Below are positions 25,988 to 34,889 of a stretch of 42,884 nt of DNA, one piece after another. Made by a program: the position numbers and the translations under genes. The notes under the pieces are model-generated. The model was given only the letters and a program-made list of their open reading frames with translations. It was not told where the DNA came from and did not search any database. Positions within the stretch are counted from its first letter, which is position 1, and every line of letters starts with the position of its first letter. Origin of the DNA: Vibrio rumoiensis 1S-45 (GTDB taxonomy: Bacteria > Pseudomonadota > Gammaproteobacteria > Enterobacterales > Vibrionaceae); the NCBI RefSeq assembly GCF_000286955.2, contig NZ_AJYK02000065.1:1-42884 (forward strand), given 5' to 3'.

Positions 25988-26022
25988 AAAAATCTCCTTA
26001 TTTCTTTATAAGGAGATTTTTG
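25988..26022 (+). terminator. Strong terminator between the symporter and the CBS/DUF294 gene
   Basis: Perfect 14-bp stem AAAAATCTCCTTAT/ATAAGGAGATTTTT with a 6-base loop. It ends 11-12 bases before the next start codon, so the downstream pair of genes must rely on read-through or on a promoter inside the symporter gene. Confidence 0.88.
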
Positions 26023-26032
26023 GGAAATAAAA

Positions 26033-27892
26033 ATGGAAGATTCTTTACTCCCTAATATTGTTGCCTTTATTGCAAAAATAGATCCTTTTGATTTGCTTAC
26101 GTTTGAATCACAAAACGCTTTAGCTTCTTCAGTTGACATTATTTATTTGATGAAGGATGAGACTTTAACAAGTGAAAAAATAGTAGGTCAAGGTTTATAT
26201 ATTGTGCGTATGGGGGCTATTGAACAGTTGCACCATGATGGTTCTTTACGCTCCAGGACTGGTGAAGGGGATATATTTGGCTTCACACAGCTTTACCGTA
26301 ATGGAGAAAGTGAATATACCGTTAAAGCAATAGAAAACACATTATTATACCGAATACCTAAAACTACGCTGCAGCAGTTAATGGATGAGACTCCTAAAAT
26401 ACGAGATCATTTTTCTGATCATGATTTTATTCGGTTAGCCCATTCAGAAAAAAAACTAGCAACCGATGAATCGATATACTTAAAGACCGTCGAGCATGTG
26501 ATGAACCGTCGAGTAGCACAAGTCGAATCTTCGATGTCGATACAAAATGTTGCAAATGTGATGGTTGAAAAACATCGGTCGAATGCGTTGGTTGTTGAAG
26601 ATGGAAAGCTTGTTGGCATTGTAACAGACCGAGATCTTACAAAGCGAGTTATAGCTAAAGCGAGTAGTGTTTTTGAGCCAATTAGGACTGTAATGACGGA
26701 ATCTCCACAAGTCCTAGGGAAAGACACTTTATTATTGGAAGCTATCGAATATATGATGCAATATAATATTCGTAGTGTGCCTATCATAGATGGTAATGAT
26801 GTGATTGGTGTATTAACCGCAACGAGTTTAGTTGAAAAAAACCATGCACAGGCAATCTTTCTTATTAGCCGTATCTATCGTCAAGAATCCATAGAAGAGT
26901 TAGTTGCTTTAGTCCCTCAACGTTATGCGGTCTTTCATTCTTTATTAGAAACTGGGGTTAAATCGAAATCAATACAACAGATTATGACTTTGATTGCCGA
27001 TGCATTTAATAAAAGGTTATTGCAACTGGCAGAAAAAAAACTAGGTCCACCACCGATGGAGTATTCTTGGTTTGTTGCAGGATCACAGGCTAGGCATGAG
27101 ATTCATTTAAACTCTGATCAAGATAATGGATTGATATTAGAAAAAGAACCTACACCAAATGAAAGCGTATATTTTCGAAAATTGTCTAATTTTGTATGTA
27201 ACGGGCTAAATGCTTGTGGGTATGATTTGTGTCCTGCAAATAAAATGGCGAGTAATGATGAGTGGAGAGTATCATTAACAGTATGGAAAAATTATTATAA
27301 GCATTGGATTATTAACCCTGATCCTCAATCAATTCTTGATATTAGTGTCTTTTTAGATATCCGTCATTTATTTGGTAAAGCTTATCTTGTCGATGACATT
27401 CTGAAAACTATAAAAACATATTTAAATGGAAACAACAGAATTTTATCTATTTTAGTAGCAAATTCAACGAGAGTTAGTCCTCCTTTGGGCCTATTTCGTC
27501 AATTTGTATTGACAAAATACGGTGAAAATAAAGACGTATTAAATATTAAAAAACAAGCGGTTAGTTTAATTGTAGAGCTTTCACGGATTTATGCTTTGAA
27601 TGCAGGGTGCTTATTGACAGATACTAATACTAGGTTGGGTGTGGCCGCTGAACAAGGGGTGATTAGTCAAACAAGTAAGCAGGAGCTTCAAGAGGCACTC
27701 GCTTTTATTAATAAAGTTCGCTTTCGTCATCAATCTACCGCAATATTGACTGATCAAGAAATTACAAATTATATCTCCCCTGCCAACTTAACCCCTTTTG
27801 AGCGTAACCATCTCAAAGACGCATTCCGGATTATTACACGTTATCAAGAAGCTGCTCAGCAACGTTATCATGCGAAAGGGAAGCTAGTATGA
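26033..27892 (+). CDS. cNMP-like/CBS/DUF294 nucleotidyltransferase-like protein
   Basis: Cytoplasmic multidomain protein (619 aa). Residues ~5-140 resemble a cyclic-nucleotide-binding domain (IVGQGLYIVRMGAIEQL, TGEGDIFGFTQLYR) but lack the Arg-Ala pair that holds cAMP. Two CBS domains span ~153-270 (VMNRRVAQVESSMSI; VMTESPQVLGKDT; NIRSVPIIDGNDVIGVLT). From ~300 comes DUF294 with the nucleotidyltransferase motif GSQARHEIHLNSDQD (Gly350-Ser351, Asp362, Asp364), then the DUF294 C-terminal domain. Such proteins commonly sit with Na+ symporters of the acetate type and a DEDD exonuclease; a GlnD-like modifying role has been proposed by domain logic only. Its stop overlaps the exonuclease start by 4 bases. 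Confidence 0.85.
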   Translation: MEDSLLPNIVAFIAKIDPFDLLTFESQNALASSVDIIYLMKDETLTSEKIVGQGLYIVRMGAIEQLHHDGSLRSRTGEGDIFGFTQLYRNGESEYTVKAIENTLLYRIPKTTLQQLMDETPKIRDHFSDHDFIRLAHSEKKLATDESIYLKTVEHVMNRRVAQVESSMSIQNVANVMVEKHRSNALVVEDGKLVGIVTDRDLTKRVIAKASSVFEPIRTVMTESPQVLGKDTLLLEAIEYMMQYNIRSVPIIDGNDVIGVLTATSLVEKNHAQAIFLISRIYRQESIEELVALVPQRYAVFHSLLETGVKSKSIQQIMTLIADAFNKRLLQLAEKKLGPPPMEYSWFVAGSQARHEIHLNSDQDNGLILEKEPTPNESVYFRKLSNFVCNGLNACGYDLCPANKMASNDEWRVSLTVWKNYYKHWIINPDPQSILDISVFLDIRHLFGKAYLVDDILKTIKTYLNGNNRILSILVANSTRVSPPLGLFRQFVLTKYGENKDVLNIKKQAVSLIVELSRIYALNAGCLLTDTNTRLGVAAEQGVISQTSKQELQEALAFINKVRFRHQSTAILTDQEITNYISPANLTPFERNHLKDAFRIITRYQEAAQQRYHAKGKLV

Positions 27893-28608
27893 TTAAACAA
27901 TTATTGAGATCATTTCATCCATTAGAACAATTAGAGAGAAAAAGGATCAATGAAATAAAAAAAGGTGTGCTTCCTAATTCTTGCTCGATTTTATTTGAAT
28001 ACCCTATTCCTTCTCCAGATACCTTGATCGAAGATATCGAGTTTATTGTTCTAGATTTTGAAACAACAGGGCTTGATAGTTATAACGATGAAATTCTATC
28101 AGTAGGTAGTGTTAATATTAAAAACCAAATTTTATCTCTTTCTAGTGCGCAACATTTTTATATGTTGGCAGCTAATGCTATAAAACCCGAAACGGCGGTT
28201 ATTAATCATATACTTCCTGAAGTCCTTATTGGTGGTTGTACTGAAAAAGAATGTATGGAAAAGCTTGTGCTGTCGTTAGCAGGGAAGGTGGTTGTTGCTC
28301 ATTGCGCTGAAATCGAACAACGCTTTTTAAGACGCGCGCTTGCATTAAGTCACGATACGCCTTTACCTATCGTATTTTTAGATACTTTAAAGTTAGAGAA
28401 GTCATTATCTGATTATTGGGGTCAAGCTAAACCAGATTTACGATTAAGTGAAATTCGTCAAAAAAAAGGTTTGCCTCCGTATTTGGCTCATAATGCCTTT
28501 GCTGATGCAGTTGCAACAGGTGAGCTATTTCTTGTATTAATTAAAGAAATATTCTCGGAAAAGCGAGTTACAATAGGAGAGTTGCTTTCTCGTTCACAGT
28601 CTTCCTAA
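27889..28608 (+). CDS. DEDDh 3'-5' exonuclease-like protein
   Basis: RNase T/DnaQ-fold protein (239 aa). ExoI is VLDFETTGLDSYNDEI (Asp and Glu, ~56-58); ExoIII is LAHNAFADAVATGEL, with His five residues before Asp, the DEDDh pattern. In ExoII (VVVAHCAEIEQRFL) the usual Asp of an FD pair is Glu in IE. I believe this subfamily often has IE there, so activity may be retained. An N-terminal ~45-residue extension precedes the domain. ATGA overlap with the CBS/DUF294 gene means coupled translation. A nucleotide or RNA substrate is possible; no substrate is known for the pair. Confidence 0.82.
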   Translation: MIKQLLRSFHPLEQLERKRINEIKKGVLPNSCSILFEYPIPSPDTLIEDIEFIVLDFETTGLDSYNDEILSVGSVNIKNQILSLSSAQHFYMLAANAIKPETAVINHILPEVLIGGCTEKECMEKLVLSLAGKVVVAHCAEIEQRFLRRALALSHDTPLPIVFLDTLKLEKSLSDYWGQAKPDLRLSEIRQKKGLPPYLAHNAFADAVATGELFLVLIKEIFSEKRVTIGELLSRSQSS

Positions 28609-28653
28609 ATGAAGAAATAGAAATAAGAAAGGTTATATGTGTTAATTTAAATA

Positions 28654-28684
28654 AAAAACTCGATCATTTGATCGAGTTTTTATT
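28654..28684. terminator. Bidirectional terminator between the exonuclease gene and iolB
   Basis: AAAAACTCGATC/GATCGAGTTTTT stem (12 bp) with a 4-base loop; A and T tracts on both sides let it serve both converging genes. Confidence 0.9.
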
Positions 28685-28694
28685 ATTTTACATT

Positions 28695-29510
28695 CTATTT
28701 AGAGTATTCTGCAGAGTTTATCCATTCATGATCATCTTCCCAGGTAAATAACCACTTTCTTGATGGTCCAGCCATTACATTCAGGTAGTAACTATTATAT
28801 CCTGCGATGGTAGCAACTGGATGGTATCCTTTTGGTACCTTCACGACATCTTTATTATACACAGCCATACTTTCATCAAGTTCACGATCATCAGTATAAA
28901 CACGTTGCATACAAAAACCTTGTGTTGGATTGAGCCTATGATAATAGGTTTCTTCCAAGTAGGTTTCTGTTGGTTCATTTGATTGATCATGTTTATGGCT
29001 TGGGTAAGAGCTCGTACAGCCTTCATCGGTATAAACTTCGACCACTAATAAGCTATCCGCATCTGCATAGTCAGGTAATATATTATGGACATATCTTTGG
29101 TTATTTCCTTTGCCTCTTGCTTCTGCATCGATATTGTCTGGCACGATAAGGCGAGTTGAATGCCCATTATTGCCAGGAGCAGTACATACGGCCAACTCTA
29201 AGTGGGTTAGGGCAGTAACAGAGTAACTTTCACCATTGGTTATATACACAGCGTATGGTTTTTTTCGTTCAAAAGGATCCATACGTTCGCCGATATTTTC
29301 AAAGCTTTGATTGTGGGTGCTAACTGTAGCTTTACCTGCAACTAAGACTAAACAGGTTTCTCTGTCACTAGCCGGAAGGTTAATAGTTTGCCCTGCTGCA
29401 ATTTCGTAAACATCAAAACCTACATATTTCCAATTGGCTAATTCAGGCGTGATATGCTGAGTTCTTCCTTGAGTATCGGGCTTCTGATACTTAGATAATA
29501 ATTTAGACAT
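28695..29510 (-). CDS. iolB: 5-deoxy-glucuronate isomerase IolB
   Basis: Cytoplasmic cupin enzyme (271 aa, usual length) converting 5-deoxy-glucuronate to 2-deoxy-5-keto-gluconate. The two-cupin fold has metal-binding motifs visible in SSYPSHKHD (His pair, ~170-176) and EETYYHRLNP (Glu), with the late HPVATIAGYNSYYLNVMAGPSRKW, highly typical of IolB. An AAGGA site lies 7 bases before the ATG. It is transcribed away from iolD, with two IolR-type boxes in the 251-base gap. Confidence 0.94.
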   Translation of the reverse strand: MSKLLSKYQKPDTQGRTQHITPELANWKYVGFDVYEIAAGQTINLPASDRETCLVLVAGKATVSTHNQSFENIGERMDPFERKKPYAVYITNGESYSVTALTHLELAVCTAPGNNGHSTRLIVPDNIDAEARGKGNNQRYVHNILPDYADADSLLVVEVYTDEGCTSSYPSHKHDQSNEPTETYLEETYYHRLNPTQGFCMQRVYTDDRELDESMAVYNKDVVKVPKGYHPVATIAGYNSYYLNVMAGPSRKWLFTWEDDHEWINSAEYSK

Positions 29511-29543
29511 GACAATCCTTAACGTTCAAAATTAAAAGTATAA

Positions 29544-29559
29544 TGAAATATACATTTCA
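29544..29559. promoter_or_regulatory. IolR operator, iolB side of the iolB/iolD gap
   Basis: TGAAAT-ATAC-ATTTCA, a full match to the dyad. It lies 34 bases from the iolB start. The form GAAA-N6-TTTC has the same spacing as the GGAA-N6-TTCC site described for rhizobial RpiR-type IolR. Confidence 0.68.
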
Positions 29560-29661
29560 TTTATGGTAATTGAAATGCTCGAGTAACATGTTAAATGGTG
29601 GTATTTGAAGAACCTTTAACAAGATCACAAAAGTTAAATGTATTTCATAAATACTTTGAAA

Positions 29662-29677
29662 TGAAATTTATATTCCA
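29662..29677. promoter_or_regulatory. IolR operator, iolD side of the iolB/iolD gap
   Basis: TGAAAT-TTAT-ATTCCA, 11 of 12 fixed positions, 84 bases before the iolD start. Confidence 0.62.
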
Positions 29678-29761
29678 TATAGTTGACTGGTATCCTTGGT
29701 AAGTTGATCGTTCCGAATGGGCGAATTAAGTAGAAAATACCATTATTGATTATGGAGTAAT

Positions 29762-31702
29762 ATGGCTATGGCTAATATAAAAATGACAACAGCTCAGGCA
29801 TTGGTGAAATTTCTGAACCAACAATTTATTGAAGTAGATGATGTTGAACATCCTTTTATTCATGGTGTTTTTACTATTTTTGGTCATGGTAATGTTGTAG
29901 GAATAGGTCAAGCTTTAGAGCAAGATCCAGGTCATTTATTGGTACATCAAGGATGTAATGAGCAAGGCATGGCCCACATTGCTATGGGATTTGCAAAGCA
30001 ACATAAAAGAAAGAAAATCTATGCAGTAACTTCATCAGTTGGCCCAGGTGCTGCGAATATGATTACTTCTGCAGCGACAGCTACAGCGAATAGAATACCT
30101 GTTTTATTTTTACCTGGTGATACTTTTGCTTCGCGCCAACCTGATCCTGTATTGCAACAAGTTGAGCAATATCACGATGGTTCGATTAGCACCAATGATT
30201 GCTTCAAGCCCGTTTCTCGTTATTGGGATAGAATTAATAGACCTGAACAATTAATGACTGCGATGATTCAGGCAATGCGAGTCTTAACTGATCCTGCAGA
30301 TACTGGTGCAGTAACGATATGTCTACCCCAAGATGTTCAGGGGGAGACCTATGATTTTCCTGAATACTTTTTTCAAAAACGTGTGCACAGAATGGAGAGA
30401 CGCCTTCCTACAAAACCTATGTTAGATGATGCTGTTGATCTGATTAAAAAGAAGAAAAAACCAATTTTAATTTGTGGTGGTGGTGTTCGTTATTCAGAGG
30501 CTCATGAAAGTTTCAAATTATTTTCTGAACAATTCGCTATCCCGTTTGGTGAAACACAAGCAGGAAAAAGTGCAATTATTGCGGAGCATCCTCTGAATCT
30601 TGGTGGGATAGGAACAACGGGTGGATTAGCCGCAAATATTATTGCTAAAGATGCCGATTTAGTAATAGGTGTTGGTACTAGGTTTACCGATTTTACTACT
30701 GCGTCAAAGTCTTTATTTATGAATCCAGATGTTGACTTTTTGACGATTAACGTTGCCGAATTCGATGCTTGTAAGCTTGATGCAACACCGGTTGTTGCCG
30801 ATGCTAGAGAGGCATTGGATGCGATTTCAGAAGCTCTTAGTATATCTGGCTATAAGGCTCAATATGATAATGAAATTATAGAGATCAAACAGTCTTGGCA
30901 GAAAGAAAGAACGCGTTTATTTGATGTAAGGTTTGAGGATGGATTTTCACCTGAGGTCGAAGGGCATTTTGATTCCGAATTAACCGAATATAGAGATTTC
31001 TTACAAACAGAATTGACACAAACTCGGGTCTTGGGGTTATTGGATAAGCACCTCGAACCAAATGCGATTGTTGTTGGCGCAGCGGGATCTTTACCTGGTG
31101 ATTTACAACGTTTATGGGAGCCAAAATTACCAGATACTTATCACATGGAATATGGTTATTCTTGCATGGGCTATGAAGTCGCTGCTTCTATTGGAGCAAA
31201 AATTGCGTCTCCAGAACAACCGGTTTATGCAATGGTCGGTGATGGTTCATACATGATGCTTCATTCTGAATTACAAACAGCAGTTCAAGAGGGTATAAAA
31301 GTCAATTTGATTTTATTTGATAATGCTAGTTTTGGTTGTATTAATAATTTACAAATGAGCCAAGGAATGGGAAGTTTTGGTACTGAAAATCGTTTTAGAG
31401 ATCCTAAGACGGGAAAAATGACCGGAAGTTTAGTACCGGTTGACTTTGCTAAAAATGCTGAGAGTTATGGTTGTAAAGCGTATAAAGTATTTAATGAAGA
31501 GCAATTAATTCGAGCAATTGAAGACTCCAAAAAACAAAATGTACCTACTTTAATAGATATCAAAGTTCTTCCCAAAACGATGACACATGGTTATGAGGCC
31601 TGGTGGCGAGTAGGGACAGCGCAGCTTGCTGATAAAAAAGAAATTGTTGAGTCTGCTGAACAAATAGATGAAATGGTGAGAAACCATATTAGACGTTATT
31701 AA
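29762..31702 (+). CDS. iolD: 3D-(3,5/4)-trihydroxycyclohexane-1,2-dione hydrolase IolD
   Basis: Thiamine-diphosphate enzyme (646 aa, usual length) opening the inositol-derived ring to 5-deoxy-glucuronate. The N-terminal ThDP pyrimidine domain has the catalytic Glu in [29 protein letters not shown] follows. The C-terminal ThDP/Mg2+ site is [15 protein letters not shown] with NASFGCINN. The ending [15 protein letters not shown] is typical of IolD. GGAG lies 4 bases before the ATG; a second in-frame ATG follows two codons later. First gene of the iolD side, followed by a terminator-like hairpin. Confidence 0.95.
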   Translation: MAMANIKMTTAQALVKFLNQQFIEVDDVEHPFIHGVFTIFGHGNVVGIGQALEQDPGHLLVHQGCNEQGMAHIAMGFAKQHKRKKIYAVTSSVGPGAANMITSAATATANRIPVLFLPGDTFASRQPDPVLQQVEQYHDGSISTNDCFKPVSRYWDRINRPEQLMTAMIQAMRVLTDPADTGAVTICLPQDVQGETYDFPEYFFQKRVHRMERRLPTKPMLDDAVDLIKKKKKPILICGGGVRYSEAHESFKLFSEQFAIPFGETQAGKSAIIAEHPLNLGGIGTTGGLAANIIAKDADLVIGVGTRFTDFTTASKSLFMNPDVDFLTINVAEFDACKLDATPVVADAREALDAISEALSISGYKAQYDNEIIEIKQSWQKERTRLFDVRFEDGFSPEVEGHFDSELTEYRDFLQTELTQTRVLGLLDKHLEPNAIVVGAAGSLPGDLQRLWEPKLPDTYHMEYGYSCMGYEVAASIGAKIASPEQPVYAMVGDGSYMMLHSELQTAVQEGIKVNLILFDNASFGCINNLQMSQGMGSFGTENRFRDPKTGKMTGSLVPVDFAKNAESYGCKAYKVFNEEQLIRAIEDSKKQNVPTLIDIKVLPKTMTHGYEAWWRVGTAQLADKKEIVESAEQIDEMVRNHIRRY

Positions 31703-31778
31703 TTTTTATATAAACAATGTTAAGAGTCATTAAGTTAACTGAGACACTTTAAATTGAACTTCTCTGTTATCAGCAATT

Positions 31779-31815
31779 AAAAGCCTGACGTCGGTATTTA
31801 CTGGCTCAGGTTTTT
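31779..31815 (+). terminator. Terminator after iolD
   Basis: AAAAGCCTGA pairs with TCAGGTTTTT (one G-T wobble) around a 17-base loop, followed by ATTTT. It suggests iolC has its own promoter, in agreement with the operators just downstream. Confidence 0.7.
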
Positions 31816-31838
31816 ATTTTACATAGAGTGCAATTATA

Positions 31839-31854
31839 TGAAATTAAAATTTCG
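31839..31854. promoter_or_regulatory. IolR operator 1 before iolC
   Basis: TGAAAT-TAAA-ATTTCG, 11 of 12 fixed positions of the dyad, 160 bases before the iolC start. A further TGAAAT half-site follows at about 31868. Confidence 0.6.
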
Positions 31855-31898
31855 CTCCGATCACATAATGAAATTTTTAATCTCAAACAGATTGAAAA

Positions 31899-31914
31899 TG
31901 AAATGAATATTTCG
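31899..31914. promoter_or_regulatory. IolR operator 2 before iolC
   Basis: TGAAAT-GAAT-ATTTCG, 11 of 12, 99 bases before the iolC start and 60 bases (about six helical turns) from operator 1. Confidence 0.62.
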
Positions 31915-32013
31915 TATAAATGATATGTAGAATGATTGATATCAATACTAATACTGGATTTGCACATTGATTTGTTTGCGTAAAGCTGGTTGGTAGAACG
32001 AAGGAGCGGTAAT

Positions 32014-33918
32014 GTGAACACTAATAAACAGTTAGATGTGATTTGTATGGGAAGAATCGCAGTTGATCTATATGGCCAGCAGATTGGTTCTCGTTTAGAG
32101 GATATGGGATCTTTTAATAAGTATCTTGGTGGCTCATCTGGCAATGTTGCGTATGGTACAGCGGTTCAAGGTTTGAAATCTTCTATGCTTGCACGGGTTG
32201 GTGATGAGCATATGGGACGTTTTTTACGTGAGGAGTTGAACCGTGTTGGTTGTGATACAAGTAATCTTATCACCGATCAAGAGCGCTTAACGGCTTTGGT
32301 GCTTTTAGGTATTAAAGATGAAGATACATTCCCACTAATTTTTTATCGCGAGAATTGTGCTGATATGGCGATATCGCCCGATGATTTTACTGAGGAATAT
32401 ATAGCATCAGCACGCTGTCTTGCTATTACAGGTACTCATCTTTCTCATCCCAAAACGCGTGAAGCGGTTCTTACTGCACTGAAGTATGCTCGTCGTAATG
32501 GCGTTAAGACAGCATTAGACATTGATTATAGACCTGTCCTTTGGGGGCTAACTTCTCTGGGTGATGGTGAAACTCGTTTTATTGAGTCCGGTGAAGTGAC
32601 TAATCAACTAAAAGAGGTACTTGGTTTATTCGATGTTATTGTTGGTACGGAAGAAGAGTTCCATATTGCTGGAGGTTCAACGGATACCATCAAAGCTTTA
32701 ACGTCTATTCGAGAGGTGTCTAATGCTGAATTTGTATGTAAACGTGGCCCACTAGGTTGCTCTGTTTTTACAGGAGAGATTCCTGCTCAACTAGATGATG
32801 GGATTACAGTTCACGGTGTTCGTGTTGATGTGTTGAATGTCTTAGGTGCTGGTGATGCTTTTATGTCCGGTTTACTTAGAGGTTATCTCAATGGTGAAGG
32901 GTGGGAGCAGGCATGTCGTTATGCCAATGCATGTGGTGCTTTAGTAGTATCACGCCATGGATGCGCACCGGCTATGCCAACGAAGCTGGAATTAGATAAT
33001 TATTTATCCAGAGTAGAAGAGGTGAAACGGCCTGATCTTGACAAGGAATTAAATCACTTACATCGAACAACAACACGTAAACATTCATGGGATGAGTTAT
33101 GTGTTATGGCATTTGACCACCGTATTCAATTTGTTGAGATGGCTCAAAATGCCAATACCGATATTGAGCGAATTCAACCGCTGAAAAAATTGATATTGCA
33201 AGCTAGTCGAGAAGTATCTAAAGAAGCAGGTTTAGAAGGTAAGTCAGGGCTGCTTTGTGATAGTACATTTGGGCAAGATGTCTTGAATGAAATAACAGGA
33301 CAAGGTTGGTGGATAGGTCGTCCAATAGAGCTACCTGGTTCAAGGCCACTAGAACTTGAGCATGGCAATATTGGTTCTCAGCTAATTGATTGGCCGTTAG
33401 AGCATATTGTTAAGTGCCTTGTTTTCTTTAATCCTGAAGATGAACATTCACTTCGCTTAACCCAAGAGCATCAAATTCAAGAAGTGTACGCTGCATGCTG
33501 TAAGTCGGGTCATCAATTATTAATTGAAATAATTTTGCCTAAAGATATCGAAAAAAATGATGATCTTTACTTACGAGCAATGAAGCGTTTTTATAACTTA
33601 GGTATCAAGCCTGATTGGTGGAAGCTACCTCCATTAGCCGAAAGTTCTTGGCAAGCTGCTTCTGACCTTATTGATGAGCGAGATCCTCAATGTTGTGGTG
33701 TTGTTTTGCTAGGACTTGATGCTCCCCAAGAAGAGCTTAAATCCGGCTTTATACAAGCTTCAAACAATAATAAAGTGAAAGGTTTTGCGGTGGGGCGGAC
33801 TTTATTTGGTGAGCCATCTAAAAAATGGTTTGCAAATGAAATCAATGATCAAGAGCTAATTGATCAAGTTAAATCTAATTATCACAATTTAATTGATTTA
33901 TGGCGTTCTCGTAAATAA
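32014..33918 (+). CDS. iolC: Bifunctional 5-dehydro-2-deoxygluconokinase / DUF2090 aldolase IolC
   Basis: Two-domain enzyme of 634 aa. Residues ~8-320 are a PfkB sugar kinase (GGSSGNVAYGTAVQGL; C-terminal VLGAGDAFMSGLLRG with the GAGD anion hole) that phosphorylates 2-deoxy-5-keto-gluconate. Residues ~340-634 are DUF2090, a barrel assigned as the 6-phosphate aldolase giving DHAP and malonate semialdehyde; it supplies IolJ activity, and no separate iolJ is in the locus. An upstream in-frame TTG (31990) has no ribosome site; GTG 32014 follows AAGGAG by 7 bases and is chosen. iolE starts 22 bases after the stop. Confidence 0.92.
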   Translation: MNTNKQLDVICMGRIAVDLYGQQIGSRLEDMGSFNKYLGGSSGNVAYGTAVQGLKSSMLARVGDEHMGRFLREELNRVGCDTSNLITDQERLTALVLLGIKDEDTFPLIFYRENCADMAISPDDFTEEYIASARCLAITGTHLSHPKTREAVLTALKYARRNGVKTALDIDYRPVLWGLTSLGDGETRFIESGEVTNQLKEVLGLFDVIVGTEEEFHIAGGSTDTIKALTSIREVSNAEFVCKRGPLGCSVFTGEIPAQLDDGITVHGVRVDVLNVLGAGDAFMSGLLRGYLNGEGWEQACRYANACGALVVSRHGCAPAMPTKLELDNYLSRVEEVKRPDLDKELNHLHRTTTRKHSWDELCVMAFDHRIQFVEMAQNANTDIERIQPLKKLILQASREVSKEAGLEGKSGLLCDSTFGQDVLNEITGQGWWIGRPIELPGSRPLELEHGNIGSQLIDWPLEHIVKCLVFFNPEDEHSLRLTQEHQIQEVYAACCKSGHQLLIEIILPKDIEKNDDLYLRAMKRFYNLGIKPDWWKLPPLAESSWQAASDLIDERDPQCCGVVLLGLDAPQEELKSGFIQASNNNKVKGFAVGRTLFGEPSKKWFANEINDQELIDQVKSNYHNLIDLWRSRK

Positions 33919-33940
33919 GTGAAGGGTAAAGGAGTAAATA

Positions 33941-34831
33941 ATGACCGTACAATTAGGAATAAACCCATTAACTTGGACTAATGATGATTTACCAACACTT
34001 GGTGCAGAGACGCCTTTAGACACATGCTTATCAGAAGGTAAACAAGCTGGATTTTCAGGTTTTGAACTAGGTAATAAATTTCCTAGGCAAGCGAGCGTGC
34101 TAGGGCCTATTTTAGATAATCATGATTTAAAACTAGTTTCCGGTTGGTATTCGATGGAGTTATTAACACGTAGTGTTGAAGAGGAAATTGAAGCCGTAAA
34201 AGAACACTTAACTTTGTTACGTGAGCTTGGTGCAAAAGTAATGGTGGTATGTGAAGTTACCGATTGTATACATGGCAAACAAGATACACCAGTTCATTTA
34301 CGTCCTAGTTTTCCTTACGATCGTTGGGAAGAATATGGTCGAAAATTGACGGAATTTGCTAAGTATACTCAAAGTATGGGGGTACAGGTTGCCTACCACC
34401 ATCATATGGGTACAGTGATTGAAAATGAAAGTGATATCGATAATTTAATGTCATATACAGGTAATGAAGTTGGTTTGCTATTAGATTCAGGACACTTAAC
34501 TTTTGCTGGGGCAGATCCAGTAAAAGTAGCGCAACGTTGGATTGAGCGTATTAACCATGTTCATTGTAAAGATATCCGTTCAGATATACTGAAAGATGTT
34601 AAAAATAGAAATCTAAGCTTTCTTGATTCAGTATTAGAAGGGGTCTTTACCGTTCCTGGAGATGGCTGTGTTGATTATCCATCGATTTTTAAACAGTTAA
34701 AAGAGGTGGATTACTCTGGTTGGCTCGTTGTTGAAGCTGAGCAAGATCCAGCGATTGCTAATCCATTAGAGTTTGCTACTTTGGGCTTCAATAATCTAAA
34801 AAAATTTGCAACAGATGCTAAATTGATGTGA
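33941..34831 (+). CDS. iolE: Myo-inosose-2 dehydratase IolE
   Basis: TIM-barrel metalloenzyme (296 aa, usual length) dehydrating scyllo-inosose, the second step. It begins LGINPLTWTNDDLPTLG, with GFSGFELGNKFP, VAYHHHMGTVIENE, LLLDSGHLTFAGADP (Asp, His), HVHCKDIR and GWLVVEAEQDPA (Glu), matching the metal ligands of the AP-endonuclease-2/xylose isomerase-like fold. A GGAG lies 6-7 bases before the ATG. Last gene of the iolCE unit, followed by a terminator. Confidence 0.94.
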   Translation: MTVQLGINPLTWTNDDLPTLGAETPLDTCLSEGKQAGFSGFELGNKFPRQASVLGPILDNHDLKLVSGWYSMELLTRSVEEEIEAVKEHLTLLRELGAKVMVVCEVTDCIHGKQDTPVHLRPSFPYDRWEEYGRKLTEFAKYTQSMGVQVAYHHHMGTVIENESDIDNLMSYTGNEVGLLLDSGHLTFAGADPVKVAQRWIERINHVHCKDIRSDILKDVKNRNLSFLDSVLEGVFTVPGDGCVDYPSIFKQLKEVDYSGWLVVEAEQDPAIANPLEFATLGFNNLKKFATDAKLM

Positions 34832-34847
34832 TATTGAATCGTAATAT

Positions 34848-34873
34848 AGGCGTCTGATTAGGCGCCTTTTTTT
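34848..34873 (+). terminator. Terminator after iolE
   Basis: AGGCG/CGCCT stem with a 10-base loop and TTTTTTT. Confidence 0.78.
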
Positions 34874-34889
34874 ATATAAGTAAATTGTA

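Noticed and set aside
26419..26787. Minus-strand ORFs of 122 and 76 codons inside the CBS/DUF294 gene
   Set aside because: Shadows of the CBS-coding region, with no start signals.
31806..32144. 112-codon minus-strand ORF over the iolC promoter and start
   Set aside because: It covers a terminator, two operator dyads and the start of iolC; no motif in the product.
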